From contig QFXJ01000040.1 in assembly GCA_003402375.1 (NCBI GenBank), positions 62,001 through 126,000 on the forward strand: a stretch of DNA of 64,000 nucleotides, read 5' to 3'. The notes beneath the pieces are model-generated. The model searched no databases, had not been told where the DNA came from, and was given only the letters and a program-made list of their open reading frames with translations. Made by a program: the position numbers and the translations under genes. This stretch comes from Candidatus Nitrotoga sp. CP45. GTDB lineage: Bacteria > Pseudomonadota > Gammaproteobacteria > Burkholderiales > Gallionellaceae. How positions within the stretch are numbered: the first letter of the stretch is position 1; each line of letters begins with the position of its first letter. Below are positions 9,996 through 20,276 of the stretch, in pieces.

Positions 9996-10689
9996 GCACG
10001 TGCCCGACGAATCCCATCTGCCACGGCACTACCGCAAATGAGCTGCCGGAAGCAATTGCTCGTGCAATACGACGCGCTGCTTCGTCGGCTGACAAAATAA
10101 AAGGCATGGGGTAAGGATTGACGGCGGTCATCGGCGTTTTGATGTAGCCAGGGCAGATGGTAACGGCGCGCATCCCGCTACCGCGCAATTCCACACGTAA
10201 ACTTTCCATATAAGAGATTAGCGCCGCCTTGGATGCGGAATAGCCACCCGCCCCCGGCAACCCCCGGAATCCTGCCACACTGGCAATGCCAACCAATAAG
10301 CCCTGTCCGGCCTCACGCATAGGTACTAGAAACGGTTGAAAAGTTTTGATTACACCTAACATATTGATGTCCATCATCTGCTGGAAAACATCAATGTCCT
10401 CGGCATATTCAGTGAGCGTTCCGACACTAATACCGGCATTGGCAATCACGATATCCGGCACACCTGTGTGGGCGATGAAACTCTGCGCCGCCGCTTGTAC
10501 GGCAGCTGAGTCACGCACATCCAGTGGGTAACAATAAACTTGTTGGGGGAACTGCTTAGAGAGGTCTTGCAGACAATCTGCGCGACGGGCGAGCACCCCA
10601 ACCATCGCGCCTTGCTCAAGGTAATAACGCGCCAGCGCCAGACCCATGCCGCTGGATGCGCCGCTGATAACGACGCGTTGTGCGGCCAC
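9922..10689 (-). CDS. Short-chain dehydrogenase/reductase (SDR)
   Basis: Classical SDR with a Rossmann fold. 255 aa with a GTG start. The cofactor motif is SGASSGMGLALA, the structural NAG is in VIANAGIS, the catalytic Ser lies in GIASVAG and the Tyr-Lys pair in GYSASK. The absence of an acidic residue after beta2 (LARRADC) suggests NADP rather than NAD, an inference. The substrate is not predictable. Its start overlaps the dsbA stop by one base (TAGTG), so the two are probably translated together; its 3' end overlaps the convergent ligase gene. Confidence 0.9.
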   Translation of the reverse strand: MAAQRVVISGASSGMGLALARYYLEQGAMVGVLARRADCLQDLSKQFPQQVYCYPLDVRDSAAVQAAAQSFIAHTGVPDIVIANAGISVGTLTEYAEDIDVFQQMMDINMLGVIKTFQPFLVPMREAGQGLLVGIASVAGFRGLPGAGGYSASKAALISYMESLRVELRGSGMRAVTICPGYIKTPMTAVNPYPMPFILSADEAARRIARAIASGSSFAVVPWQMGFVGHVLKLLPNWLYDFVFSRAPRKPRKLL

Positions 10690-11315
10690 TAACGTTTGCC
10701 CGCGCGCTCCTTGCGTGCCTTGTCGATCAAGGCATTCAACACTTTAATGCTTTCTTCCGGCCCCAGACCGCTAATCAAATATTTGCCGTCCACCGTCAGC
10801 GACGGTGTGCCTCGGATGCCATATATCTGCGCCAATTGCTTACTACGTGTTACCTTGCTTTGCATGGCGAATGAATTATAGGCCTCACTGAATTTCTTGC
10901 GATCTACGCCGCGCTGGCCAACAAATTCAACGATCTTGGCCTCGTCGCTCAGGTCAATATTATCCACGTTCCAAGCATTAAATAGGTCGTCGTGCAGCCG
11001 CTTTTGCTGTCCCAGCAATTCTAGCGTGTAGTAAGTACGTGCCATCGGCTCCCAAGAGTTATTGAAAATGGTCGGTACATAGACCAATTCAACATCTTTA
11101 GCCATTTTTTTCTCCCACGCGGTCAGCGCTGGGTGCATCTTGAAACAGTGTGAACACCCGTAGAAGAAAAATTCCAACACTTCAATTTTACTGCCTGCAC
11201 GCGTCGGCTGGGCCGTATTGAGCACTTTGTAATCCTTGCCCAGTTCAGGCTCAGCAAAAACTTGGTTAACACATAACAACGCTAGTACCACAAAAATCTG
11301 TTTGATGAATTTCAT
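10689..11315 (-). CDS. dsbA: Periplasmic thiol:disulfide interchange protein DsbA
   Basis: Introduces disulfide bonds into periplasmic proteins. The 208 aa protein has a signal peptide (about 1-21, ending VFAEP) and a thioredoxin fold with active-site CSHC in FFYGCSHCFK and the cis-Pro loop in IRGTPSLTV. The start at 11315 is chosen over 11327 because a GGAG ribosome site lies 8 nt upstream of it. The CSHC dipeptide differs from the E. coli CPHC and is common in betaproteobacterial DsbA. Confidence 0.93.
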   Translation of the reverse strand: MKFIKQIFVVLALLCVNQVFAEPELGKDYKVLNTAQPTRAGSKIEVLEFFFYGCSHCFKMHPALTAWEKKMAKDVELVYVPTIFNNSWEPMARTYYTLELLGQQKRLHDDLFNAWNVDNIDLSDEAKIVEFVGQRGVDRKKFSEAYNSFAMQSKVTRSKQLAQIYGIRGTPSLTVDGKYLISGLGPEESIKVLNALIDKARKERAGKR

Positions 11316-11529
11316 ATCTATCTCCATGCAAAGTTAGGACTGCCAACACAAATATATCATTATGCGACTCTCTACTCTTTGTTTGTTATGCCTATTTTTA
11401 CTGCCTAACAAATAACATCCAATACGGTTTCATGCGAATATGAAACGTTCGGATTAAAAGTCAAATTAAACACTTCAGTAGCTAAATGAGTAAACACCTG
11501 CTTCTTTAGCCAGTAAGTAAACATTTAGT

Positions 11530-12168
11530 CTATTTCGCAAGCATTGGAGTAGCACTTATCCCATTTTGTTTCAACACTGCCAATGCATTACTCATTTCCT
11601 CTTTGCCCTTATAAGGACCGACGTGCACGCGATGCCATACCCCTTTATCAGGAATGGTCGCGATTTGCACACTGGCTTCTACACCGAGCATAGCCAACTT
11701 GGCTTTTAATTTATCCGCATCATCCGCATTGGAAAATGAACCCGCCTGTAAAAAATAAGTTTCTTTCGCAGTAGCATTCCCCGCAGACTGAACAGGTGCC
11801 GGCTTATTCTCTATCGTTGCCATATTGTCGCTGCTTTTTTGTATAAGTACCGTTGCATCTTGTTTGTCAGTTAACACTTTATAAAATTCAAAACGCGGTT
11901 TGCCTTCATCTACACCTGATGCAGCCACCGAAGAAGTTAGGCCCTGAGCGGTTTTTGATGTAGATGCAGGAAACTGCTTCTCAGCGTCCACCGCAAGTTT
12001 AGTCGTTTCATGGGGTACATTATTTACGAACGAGCTGGGAGTTTTTAAAATGTACCACGCCACGCCACCCGCAATAACCAGCCCCACTACCATACCGACT
12101 ACAATGCCAGTCAGTAACGAACTACCTTGGCGCGGTGCTGCGGATCGAGTGTTACTGTTTTTACTCAT
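11530..12168 (-). CDS. SPOR-domain membrane protein (FtsN-like)
   Basis: 212 aa: short basic cytoplasmic N terminus, a glycine/valine-rich transmembrane helix at about 20-42, a variable periplasmic linker, and a C-terminal SPOR domain (about 135-210) with ETYFLQAGSFSNADDADKL at its first strand and WHRVHVGPY further on. SPOR domains bind denuded septal peptidoglycan, so a cell-division role is likely. The gene sits between argS and dsbA, its usual place in betaproteobacteria. It is too divergent to be called FtsN with certainty. Confidence 0.85.
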   Translation of the reverse strand: MSKNSNTRSAAPRQGSSLLTGIVVGMVVGLVIAGGVAWYILKTPSSFVNNVPHETTKLAVDAEKQFPASTSKTAQGLTSSVAASGVDEGKPRFEFYKVLTDKQDATVLIQKSSDNMATIENKPAPVQSAGNATAKETYFLQAGSFSNADDADKLKAKLAMLGVEASVQIATIPDKGVWHRVHVGPYKGKEEMSNALAVLKQNGISATPMLAK

Positions 12169-12290
12169 ATAATTAATCTTTAAAAAATTTCATCCATTCT
12201 TGTGAAGGCCGTCGAATCACCCATAGAATTGGTAACTTCACATTTGTTTTGACCTTGCGGATTTTCATCCCACCATGGAAGGTACCCAGC

Positions 12291-14012
12291 CTACATTTTT
12301 TCCGGTGCGGAAACACCCAACAACACTAAGCCGTTGCGCATGACCTGTGCCACCGCAGCAATCAACGCCAGCCGTGCCAGTTTTATACCTTTCTCCTCAA
12401 CCAGGAAGCGTGAAGCATTATAATAGCTGTGAAAATCAGCGGCTAAATCCTTTAAATAGATCGCGATCAGGTGTGGTGTCAAATCTTCTGCAGCGCTTTC
12501 GATCACCTGCGGATAGTCAATCAGACGTTGCAATAAGGCGCGCTCGTAGTCACTCTCCAGCGTACTAACATCAGCTTGGCGTAGCACCGCAACATCGCCA
12601 CCCCACTGTCCCAACACGCTACAAATACGCGCATGGGCATACTGAATATAATAAACAGGATTTTCATTGCTCTGCGATTTCGCCAGATCAATGTCGAACA
12701 CCAGTTGAGAATCAGGATGACGCGCCGCCAGGAAGAAGCGCGTAGCATCGCAGCCCACTTCATCAATCAAGTCACGCAGAGTAACGTAGCTACCCGCGCG
12801 TTTGGATATTTTCACTTCTTCGCCATTGCGCAGCACCGTTACCATCTGGTGCAGCACATAATCCGGCCAACCTTGCGGAATGCCAACATCCAAAGCTTGC
12901 AGTCCCGCGCGCACCCGTGTGATGGTGCTGTGATGGTCCGCGCCCTGTTCGTTAATGACGCGGGTAAAGCCGCGCCGCCATTTATCCAAGTGGTAAGCGA
13001 TATCCGGCACAAAATAAGTGTAATTGCCATCGCTCTTGCGCATTACACGGTCTTTGTCGTCACCAAAATCTGTCGTGCGTAGCCATAGTGCATTGTCTTG
13101 TTCATACGTGTGGCCGCTGGCGATAAGCGCCTTGACCACTTCCTCCACTTTGCCGTTGGTGTAAAGCGCAGATTCTAGCGCGAACACATCGAACTCCACG
13201 CCAAACGCACGCAAGTCCAGATCCTGTTCGCGGCGCAAATAGGCCACCGCGAAATGACGGATGGCTTCAACATCATCCGCATCTCCTCTACCACTCATCT
13301 GTATGTCATAGGCCTTCGTGGCATCGACTTCCCCGATGGCTTGGGAAGGCGTCCTCACGTCGATTACCTTTCTAGCCATGTAATCTTTTGCCACATCAAT
13401 GATGTAGTCGCCGCGATAACCCGCTTCCGGCCAGGACGGATCGTCCGGCGTGATGCCCTTGCAGCGCAATTGCACGGAGTGCGTCAGGTTATCAATCTGC
13501 ACACCCGCATCGTTGTAGTAAAACTCGCGCGTCACGTTCCAGCCTGCCGCATGCAAAACGTTACATAAACAATCTCCTACCGCAGCGCCGCGTCCATGTC
13601 CCACATGCAATGGTCCGGTCGGATTGGCCGAGACGAACTCTACCCCCACATTACGCCCCGCGCCCAGATGAATATGACCATAACCCGCCCCTGCCTGCAG
13701 CACTCCACGCACAACATTCTGTTTGGCTGCCGTAGTGATAAATACATTAATAAAACCCGCTCCCGCAATCTCCACCTTTTCCACTACTAGAGATGCAGGC
13801 ATGGCCGCGACCAATGCTTGCGCAATGTCACGTGGAGATTTACGCAGCGGCTTTGCCAGCTGCATCGCCAGATTACAGGCGTAATCGCCATGCAGCACCT
13901 GTTTGGGCCGCTCGATGAGGATGTCGATCTGTGTCGCTTCAGGTGCAGCAACGCGCATGGCCTGCGCGAACAATTCGGAAAGATGGGATTTGAAATTCAA
14001 GGCAGCAAGCAT
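12291..14012 (-). CDS. argS: Arginyl-tRNA synthetase
   Basis: Class I aminoacyl-tRNA synthetase that charges tRNA-Arg. The N-terminal additional domain (about 1-105) recognises the tRNA D-loop. The HIGH signature appears as HVGHGRGA, and the KMSK-equivalent is KISKRAGS, as usual for ArgRS. A C-terminal DALR anticodon-binding domain covers about 460-573. The Met at 14012 (573 aa, [11 protein letters not shown]) matches the family start better than the one four codons upstream at 14024. Confidence 0.97.
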   Translation of the reverse strand: MLAALNFKSHLSELFAQAMRVAAPEATQIDILIERPKQVLHGDYACNLAMQLAKPLRKSPRDIAQALVAAMPASLVVEKVEIAGAGFINVFITTAAKQNVVRGVLQAGAGYGHIHLGAGRNVGVEFVSANPTGPLHVGHGRGAAVGDCLCNVLHAAGWNVTREFYYNDAGVQIDNLTHSVQLRCKGITPDDPSWPEAGYRGDYIIDVAKDYMARKVIDVRTPSQAIGEVDATKAYDIQMSGRGDADDVEAIRHFAVAYLRREQDLDLRAFGVEFDVFALESALYTNGKVEEVVKALIASGHTYEQDNALWLRTTDFGDDKDRVMRKSDGNYTYFVPDIAYHLDKWRRGFTRVINEQGADHHSTITRVRAGLQALDVGIPQGWPDYVLHQMVTVLRNGEEVKISKRAGSYVTLRDLIDEVGCDATRFFLAARHPDSQLVFDIDLAKSQSNENPVYYIQYAHARICSVLGQWGGDVAVLRQADVSTLESDYERALLQRLIDYPQVIESAAEDLTPHLIAIYLKDLAADFHSYYNASRFLVEEKGIKLARLALIAAVAQVMRNGLVLLGVSAPEKM

Positions 14013-14207
14013 TACACAACTCATTCACAAGAAGTGTGAATTATAGCACTTGATGGGGCTTACCCAATGACAGGGTGTAATGCGGGATAATTTAAAGCTG
14101 GTTTGTGCCAAAAAATAAACATTAGGCACGGTTTTGGAAAAATATGATTAGCAACGGGTACTGTTGCCGGGAAATATTGAAATAATTGAGCCCGAGCTGT
14201 TGGTTTA

Positions 14208-14978
14208 TTATGCAGCCGCAATTATCTGCTCGATCAGGTTTTTAATATGCGATGGATCAAAAGGCTTGTCACAGATAGCTGAAACGCCTGCCTGCTTCAC
14301 GACGGCAAGCCGATTTTCATCCCGTTCGCTGGATATCATTATTATCGGCAGCGCATTTTGCCAGCTCTGATTGCGAATAAATTCAACCAATTCCCCGCCA
14401 TTCATTTCTGGCATGTTGTAACCGGTAATAACCAGATCGAAGGAATGCTCCTGGACGATTTCCGCCCCCCGCTTGCCATTTTCAGCTTCGGTAATATTCT
14501 TGATGCCAATATTTTTAAGTACCCTGATCAGGTAGGAACGTGCGCTGGAGCTGTCATCTACTACCAGTACTTGCAGATTTTCAATGTCGAAATTATCTCT
14601 TTCTAGCGCGAGATTGCCCGGATTGAGATAATCGAGCGTCGTGAAGATAACTTCACGTAAGTGTTTCAGTTCGAACCGTTTGGTCAGAATGGCGCAGGCG
14701 CCGGATTGACGCACGGGATCGAGGTAAAGAGGGTTGTCCTCGCTGAAAATCAGAATGAAAGCTATTCCAGTTAAGGCTGGATCGGCGCGCATCACTTCAA
14801 TCAGTTTTGAGCCAGACATGTCTTCCAGGTACATCGCGCTGATGGTTAGGTCAGGCTGTTGTGTACGTATGGCCGCAAGTGCTGAAGTTCCGTCCTGGAA
14901 AACCTGTGTATTCAACACACCAAGATCACTCAGATATTTTTGGACAATGCGCGCCTGCAGGCTGGAAGGTTTAACCAA
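14208..14978 (-). CDS. Two-receiver-domain protein lacking both phospho-acceptor aspartates
   Basis: 256 aa made of two CheY-like receiver domains (about 1-118 and 135-256) with no output domain. In the second, the acidic pair is intact (VVDDSSSAR) and the conserved Lys is in CDKPFD, but the phospho-acceptor is Gly186 (DLVITGYNMP; codon GGT, one base from GAT). In the first, the acidic pair is Lys-Pro, the acceptor position is Ala48 (DLTISAMY) and the Lys is in TKRF. So neither domain should be phosphorylated in the normal way. The start is also odd: the only in-frame initiator after the last stop is TTG at 14978, which cuts off the first beta strand. An in-frame ATG AAA TAA lies just upstream at 15009-15017. 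Confidence 0.8.
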   Translation of the reverse strand: MVKPSSLQARIVQKYLSDLGVLNTQVFQDGTSALAAIRTQQPDLTISAMYLEDMSGSKLIEVMRADPALTGIAFILIFSEDNPLYLDPVRQSGACAILTKRFELKHLREVIFTTLDYLNPGNLALERDNFDIENLQVLVVDDSSSARSYLIRVLKNIGIKNITEAENGKRGAEIVQEHSFDLVITGYNMPEMNGGELVEFIRNQSWQNALPIIMISSERDENRLAVVKQAGVSAICDKPFDPSHIKNLIEQIIAAA

Positions 14979-15243
14979 GAAAACGGAAAGTTCACTCGTG
15001 CCGATAGCTTATTTCATCGTGCCCCGCCATTATTATTGATATTTTGTTGGAGTTATATCGGCTGTTGCACTCCGAACTTGAATTAGCCCATAAAAGTCAA
15101 TGGGTTGATGCTGTCAAAAGTATCGATCAAATTTTAAAAGGTAATAAATAATGCCTGTTGCAACTCGTGTCGCACTTTGAGCTTCAATCTGCCTTATTGC
15201 GATGTATATTAAGAATTAATATTAAGAAACATGGTGATAAATT

Positions 15244-15654
15244 TTATGGCATATTGGCTAGTGGAGGGGTGGCAGCCGGTGTGTTCAATTTTTCAGCTTC
15301 ATGTTGGCGAACCATTTGTTTGACCTGTTCGCGTTTTTCTAAAGGAACTTTGCTAAATGCCTGGAATTTTTCGCGAGCACGGTCGCGCTGTTCGGGTGTT
15401 AGCTTGCTCCATTTTTCCAGTCTGTTATGCAGGCGTTGTTTCTTCATTGCATCAAGCTGTGGGTAGCGTTTCGCCAAATTGATGAGGCGCTGCTGCTGAA
15501 GTGTTTGCAGCGTATTCCATTGTTGAGAGAGCGGAGCTAATGCCTCTTGTTGTATTGGGGTGAGATTTTCCCATGTCTGCGCCCCAGCTATCGTTGGCAG
15601 AAATAAAAATAAGGTGATGCTGAATGCGAGCAGGTGATGGCGGATTAGGTACAT
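15244..15654 (-). CDS. DUF3106 periplasmic protein
   Basis: 136 aa with a signal peptide cleaved near AGAQT. The body is charged and helical, with repeated L-P/T-x-E-x-R-x-R type turns (LTPIQQEAL, LTPEQRDRARE, VPLEKREQVKQM) that define the DUF3106 family and resemble the CpxP/Spy helical repeat. It lies 8 nt downstream of the DUF3619 gene in a three-gene run led by a sigma factor. Its function is unknown; a periplasmic stress-sensing or chaperone role is suggested only by the family shape. Confidence 0.8.
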   Translation of the reverse strand: MYLIRHHLLAFSITLFLFLPTIAGAQTWENLTPIQQEALAPLSQQWNTLQTLQQQRLINLAKRYPQLDAMKKQRLHNRLEKWSKLTPEQRDRAREKFQAFSKVPLEKREQVKQMVRQHEAEKLNTPAATPPLANMP

Positions 15655-15662
15655 GATTTGTA

Positions 15663-16007
15663 TCAGTCAACGTAAAAGTGTATGGGCAAATCATCAGTCA
15701 GAATGGCAATATCTACGTCGGTTGTATCAGATTTTGCATTTTGATTCCAATAAGCGGTAGCGCTGAACAGAATAAGCGCAACTAATAAAGTGGCGGCCCA
15801 CAAGCGTGATTTGTGCTGTGTACCGAAAGCATGCCATACAGCATGCCCAGCTCGGGCAAATACCGGTTCTATACAATGGGTAGCATGGTGTGCCATGGCT
15901 TGCTCTCGTGCCTGATGCAGGCGGGTCAGCGTGGGTTTGTCGAGCTGTGCGGCGGAATGGTTAAGTAATTGTTTGATATCTTCATGGCTCAGTTCATTTT
16001 TTTTCAT
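15663..16007 (-). CDS. DUF3619 single-pass membrane protein, possible anti-sigma factor
   Basis: 114 aa. The N-terminal half is cytoplasmic and helical (LSHEDIKQLLNHSAAQLD), one transmembrane helix lies at about 68-86 (LWAATLLVALILFSATAY), and a short acidic periplasmic tail follows. Its start overlaps the sigma-factor stop by 4 nt. Position and topology fit a membrane anti-sigma factor, but no ZAS zinc motif is present, so this role is inference from the family context. Confidence 0.75.
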   Translation of the reverse strand: MKKNELSHEDIKQLLNHSAAQLDKPTLTRLHQAREQAMAHHATHCIEPVFARAGHAVWHAFGTQHKSRLWAATLLVALILFSATAYWNQNAKSDTTDVDIAILTDDLPIHFYVD

Positions 16008-16615
16008 GGCAAGTGAACTCCTTTTTTCCGCAAAATGGCCGCGAGGCTATGGGCAGCGCGTGAGCAGTGTGTTTTGACACTGCCTTCTGTGCAACCCATG
16101 ATCGCCGCTGTTTCTGTAGTATCCATATCCTCCCAGTAACGCAACAGGAATGCCTCACGTTGACGTGCTGGGAGAACGATTAATGCTTCTTCAATCAGAG
16201 CAATAAGTTGGGATTGTTCAAATGATGCATCAGGAGCAAGTCCTTGGCTATTGTTGTCGTCGTCCTGAAGGGTATCCAGTGGCTCATATTCAGTTTCTTC
16301 GTGCTGTGGAATCAGCGAGGACATCAGCGAAACCCACCTGGAGCGCACTTTCTGTCTTCGGCAATGGTCACGAATGGTGTTTTGCAGGATACGCTGAAAT
16401 AACATAGGTAGCTCATTGACGGGCTTACCGCCATATTTTTCGGCAAGCTTAAGCATAGAGTCCTGTACGATATCTAGCGCCACATGTTCGTTACGTATCG
16501 CGAACAATGCTTGTTTGTAGGCGCGACGTTCGGTTTCAGCGAGAAATTTGGAAAGTTCGTCGTGGCTGGCCAGTTTGAAATGCTCCCCTGATGGGTAATA
16601 ACTACTGGGTAACAT
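16004..16615 (-). CDS. ECF-type RNA polymerase sigma factor
   Basis: 203 aa. Sigma region 2 lies at about 30-95 (LDIVQDSMLKLAEKYG carries the core-binding and -10 recognition segments), a variable acidic linker at about 100-130, and sigma region 4 at about 135-190 with the helix-turn-helix in ETAAIMGCTEGSVKTHCSR. It heads the sigma / DUF3619 / DUF3106 unit, with a 4 nt overlap into the second gene. Which promoters it controls is unknown. Confidence 0.92.
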   Translation of the reverse strand: MLPSSYYPSGEHFKLASHDELSKFLAETERRAYKQALFAIRNEHVALDIVQDSMLKLAEKYGGKPVNELPMLFQRILQNTIRDHCRRQKVRSRWVSLMSSLIPQHEETEYEPLDTLQDDDNNSQGLAPDASFEQSQLIALIEEALIVLPARQREAFLLRYWEDMDTTETAAIMGCTEGSVKTHCSRAAHSLAAILRKKGVHLP

Positions 16616-16835
16616 TGAAAATTCAAGGGTTACCCAAATTTCAAATGCAAGGTGTGAAAAAATTACATGACGCTACATGTCTTTGATATGTAAACGAGTA
16701 AATTTTTGGGCAACATTGCAATTGGGATGAGGTTTTTTAGTTCTGTAGATGTCTTACTAAATTAATGGGTGACGAATGCTAACAAATTTCATCATAAATC
16801 AATAGATAATTGTTAACCCTGTTCTGGTGTGGGGG

Positions 16836-16864
16836 TTGACCAAAATGCGTCTAACCTTTATCTT
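16836..16864 (+). promoter_or_regulatory. Sigma-70 promoter for ilvB-ilvH(-ilvC)
   Basis: TTGACC at 16836-16841 and TATCTT at 16859-16864 are separated by 17 nt, 39 nt upstream of the ilvB start. The remaining spacer back to the sigma-factor gene (16616-16835) is AT-rich and divergent; I saw no leader peptide or attenuator. Confidence 0.55.
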
Positions 16865-16903
16865 GCGCGGTTCTTTAATTATTGTTTGCTAGGGTAGTTT
16901 GAC

Positions 16904-18610
16904 ATGGAACTGACGGGCGCGGAAATAACCATTAGATGTTTGCAGGAAGAGGGGGCTGAATATGTGTTCGGGTACCCTGGCGGTGCGGTCTTGCACATTT
17001 ACGATGCGTTGTTCACTCAGGATCAGGTTAAACATATACTAGTTCGTCATGAGCAGGCTGCAGTACATGCCGCTGACGGGTACGCGCGTTCCACTGATAA
17101 GGTGGGGGTCGCGTTGGTCACCTCTGGTCCTGGGGTAACCAATGCGGTCACAGGCATTGCTACTGCCTATATGGATTCTATTCCTATGGTAATTATTAGT
17201 GGCCAAGTGCCGACTTATGCCATCGGCGAAGATGCTTTTCAGGAGGTGGATACGGTTGGCATAACGCGACCTTGCGTGAAGCATAATTTCCTGGTCAAAG
17301 ACGTTAAGGAAATCGCTAGTACCATTAAAAAGGCATTTTATCTTGCCAAAAGCGGCCGCCCTGGGCCAGTGCTGGTGGATATTCCGAAAGATATATCCTG
17401 TCAAAAAACGGAATTCAGCTATCCAACATCGGTGAGCATCCGTTCTTATCATCCGGCTCAGCATAGTGACTTGGGGCAGATCAAAAGTGCTGTGCAGTTG
17501 CTGCTGGCAGCCAAACGGCCTATGGTTTATGCGGGTGGTGGCGTAATCTTGGCTGATGCATCTAAGCAATTGACTGAATTAGTGCGTTTGCTGGGTTTCC
17601 CCTGTACCAATACTTTGATGGGCTTGGGTGGCTATCCGGCGACAGATAAGCAATTTGTTGGAATGTTGGGCATGCATGGTACGTATGAAGCAAACATGGG
17701 GATGCAGTATTGTGATGTGCTGCTGGCCGTGGGGGCACGTTTTGATGATCGTGTGGTTGGTAATGTTAAGCATTTTAGTCAGGAAAAACGCAAGATCATT
17801 CACATTGATATTGATCCTTCCTCAATTTCCAAGCGGGTGAAGGTGGATTTGCCCGTCGTTGGCGATGTGGCCCATGTGTTGAATGATCTGCTGGCAGAAT
17901 TGCACGGTAGCAAGGAGAAGCCTGATCAGCAGGCGATTGCGCCGTGGTGGGCTCAAATTAAGGAATGGCGAGGCAAGAATAGCTTAGTTTACAAAAAGTC
18001 GGATGAGATAATTAAGCCGCAGTTCGTGATCGAAAAGCTGTATGAAGTTACCCAGGGTGATGCCTTCATCACCTCCGACGTTGGACAGCATCAGATGTGG
18101 GCGGCCCAGTATTACAAATTTGATAAGCCGCGTCGCTGGATTAACTCTGGTGGGCTAGGCACCATGGGCTTCGGTTTGCCCGCCGCAATGGGCGTGCAAT
18201 TAGCTCATCCAGATGCGCATGTAGCGTGCGTTACTGGAGAAGGCAGTATTCAAATGTGTATTCAGGAGCTCTCTACCTGTAAACAATTTCAATTGCCACT
18301 CAAAATTATCATGTTAAATAACCGTTATCTAGGGATGGTGCGCCAGTGGCAGCAGTTCTTCCATGGTAACCGTTATGCCGAATCCTATATGGATGCGCTG
18401 CCCGATTTTGTGAAGCTGGCGGAAGCTTATGGTCATGTTGGTATGCGCATTGAGAAGCCATCGGATGTGGAGCCTGCATTGAAAGAAGCATTTGGGCGTA
18501 AGCAGCAACTTGTATTCATGGATTTCATAACAGACCAGACTGAGAACGTGTTCCCCATGGTCCAGGGTGGCAAGGGCTTGTCTGAAGTGATTTTGGCGGA
18601 GGATTTGTAA
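16904..18610 (+). CDS. ilvB: Acetolactate synthase large (catalytic) subunit
   Basis: Thiamine-diphosphate enzyme that condenses pyruvate with pyruvate or 2-ketobutyrate, the first common step to valine, leucine and isoleucine. 568 aa. The catalytic Glu is in VRHEQAAVHAADGYAR, the central FAD/Rossmann domain covers about 190-340, and the ThDP-binding motif is GEGSIQMC...NN in the C-terminal third. The small subunit follows with a one-base overlap. Often named ilvI in related annotations. Confidence 0.97.
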   Translation: MELTGAEITIRCLQEEGAEYVFGYPGGAVLHIYDALFTQDQVKHILVRHEQAAVHAADGYARSTDKVGVALVTSGPGVTNAVTGIATAYMDSIPMVIISGQVPTYAIGEDAFQEVDTVGITRPCVKHNFLVKDVKEIASTIKKAFYLAKSGRPGPVLVDIPKDISCQKTEFSYPTSVSIRSYHPAQHSDLGQIKSAVQLLLAAKRPMVYAGGGVILADASKQLTELVRLLGFPCTNTLMGLGGYPATDKQFVGMLGMHGTYEANMGMQYCDVLLAVGARFDDRVVGNVKHFSQEKRKIIHIDIDPSSISKRVKVDLPVVGDVAHVLNDLLAELHGSKEKPDQQAIAPWWAQIKEWRGKNSLVYKKSDEIIKPQFVIEKLYEVTQGDAFITSDVGQHQMWAAQYYKFDKPRRWINSGGLGTMGFGLPAAMGVQLAHPDAHVACVTGEGSIQMCIQELSTCKQFQLPLKIIMLNNRYLGMVRQWQQFFHGNRYAESYMDALPDFVKLAEAYGHVGMRIEKPSDVEPALKEAFGRKQQLVFMDFITDQTENVFPMVQGGKGLSEVILAEDL

Positions 18611-19101
18611 TGCGGCATATTATTTCCCTGTTGATGGAAAATGAGGCGGGCGCCTTGTCGCGTGTTTCCGGGTTGTTTTCAGCGCGCGGTTACAATATAG
18701 AGTCACTTACTGTGGCGCCCACAGAAGATGCCACGCTGTCGCGCATGACTATAGTAACCAGTGGTTCTGACGAAGTGATCGAGCAAATTTACAAACAGCT
18801 CAACAAGCTGATTGAGGTAGTCGCGGTAATGGATCTGAGCGAAGGCGAACATCTGGAGCGCGAGTTAATGTTGGTGAAAGTGCGTGCAATGGGTGCGGTG
18901 CGTGAGGAAATGAAACGCATGACGGATATTTTCCGTGGGTGCATTATCGATGTATCTGACAAAACGTACACCATTGAATTAACCGGTACCGGCCACAAGC
19001 TTGAAAGCTTTTTGCAAGCCATAGACCGCAGCCTGATTCTGGAAACCGTGCGTACCGGCGCGTCCGGCATCGGGCGCGGCGATCGCATTTTAAAACTTTA
19101 A
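18610..19101 (+). CDS. ilvH: Acetolactate synthase small (regulatory) subunit
   Basis: 163 aa regulatory partner that binds valine for feedback inhibition. The N-terminal ACT domain begins RHIISLLMENEAGALSRVSG and is followed by a second ACT-like C-terminal domain (about 80-160). Its ATG overlaps the ilvB TAA by one base, and ilvC follows after 35 nt. Confidence 0.96.
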   Translation: MRHIISLLMENEAGALSRVSGLFSARGYNIESLTVAPTEDATLSRMTIVTSGSDEVIEQIYKQLNKLIEVVAVMDLSEGEHLERELMLVKVRAMGAVREEMKRMTDIFRGCIIDVSDKTYTIELTGTGHKLESFLQAIDRSLILETVRTGASGIGRGDRILKL

Positions 19102-19109
19102 TTTTTTAA

Positions 19110-20153
<1,044 letters not shown>

Positions 20154-20167
20154 GGATTTTGGAGTTG

Positions 20168-20210
20168 GGATTGAGAGTTTGAATAATGAGTGCTGGATCG
20201 CTCTCAATCC
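20168..20210. other. Stem-loop between ilvC and psd
   Basis: GGATTGAGAG at 20168-20177 pairs perfectly with CTCTCAATCC at 20201-20210 across a 23 nt loop. There is no clear T-run after it, so it may be a processing or stability element rather than a terminator. Confidence 0.5.
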
Positions 20211-20276
20211 TGAGTTTCATGGTTCTTGTTCTTCAATACTTGTTTCTAAAAATTCAATCTTCGTTGTTCTCTTCTA

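Noticed and set aside
15058-15085. Repeat shared with 44580-44600 (ACTCCGAACTTG)
   Set aside because: The match is only about a dozen bases; not enough to call a repeat family.
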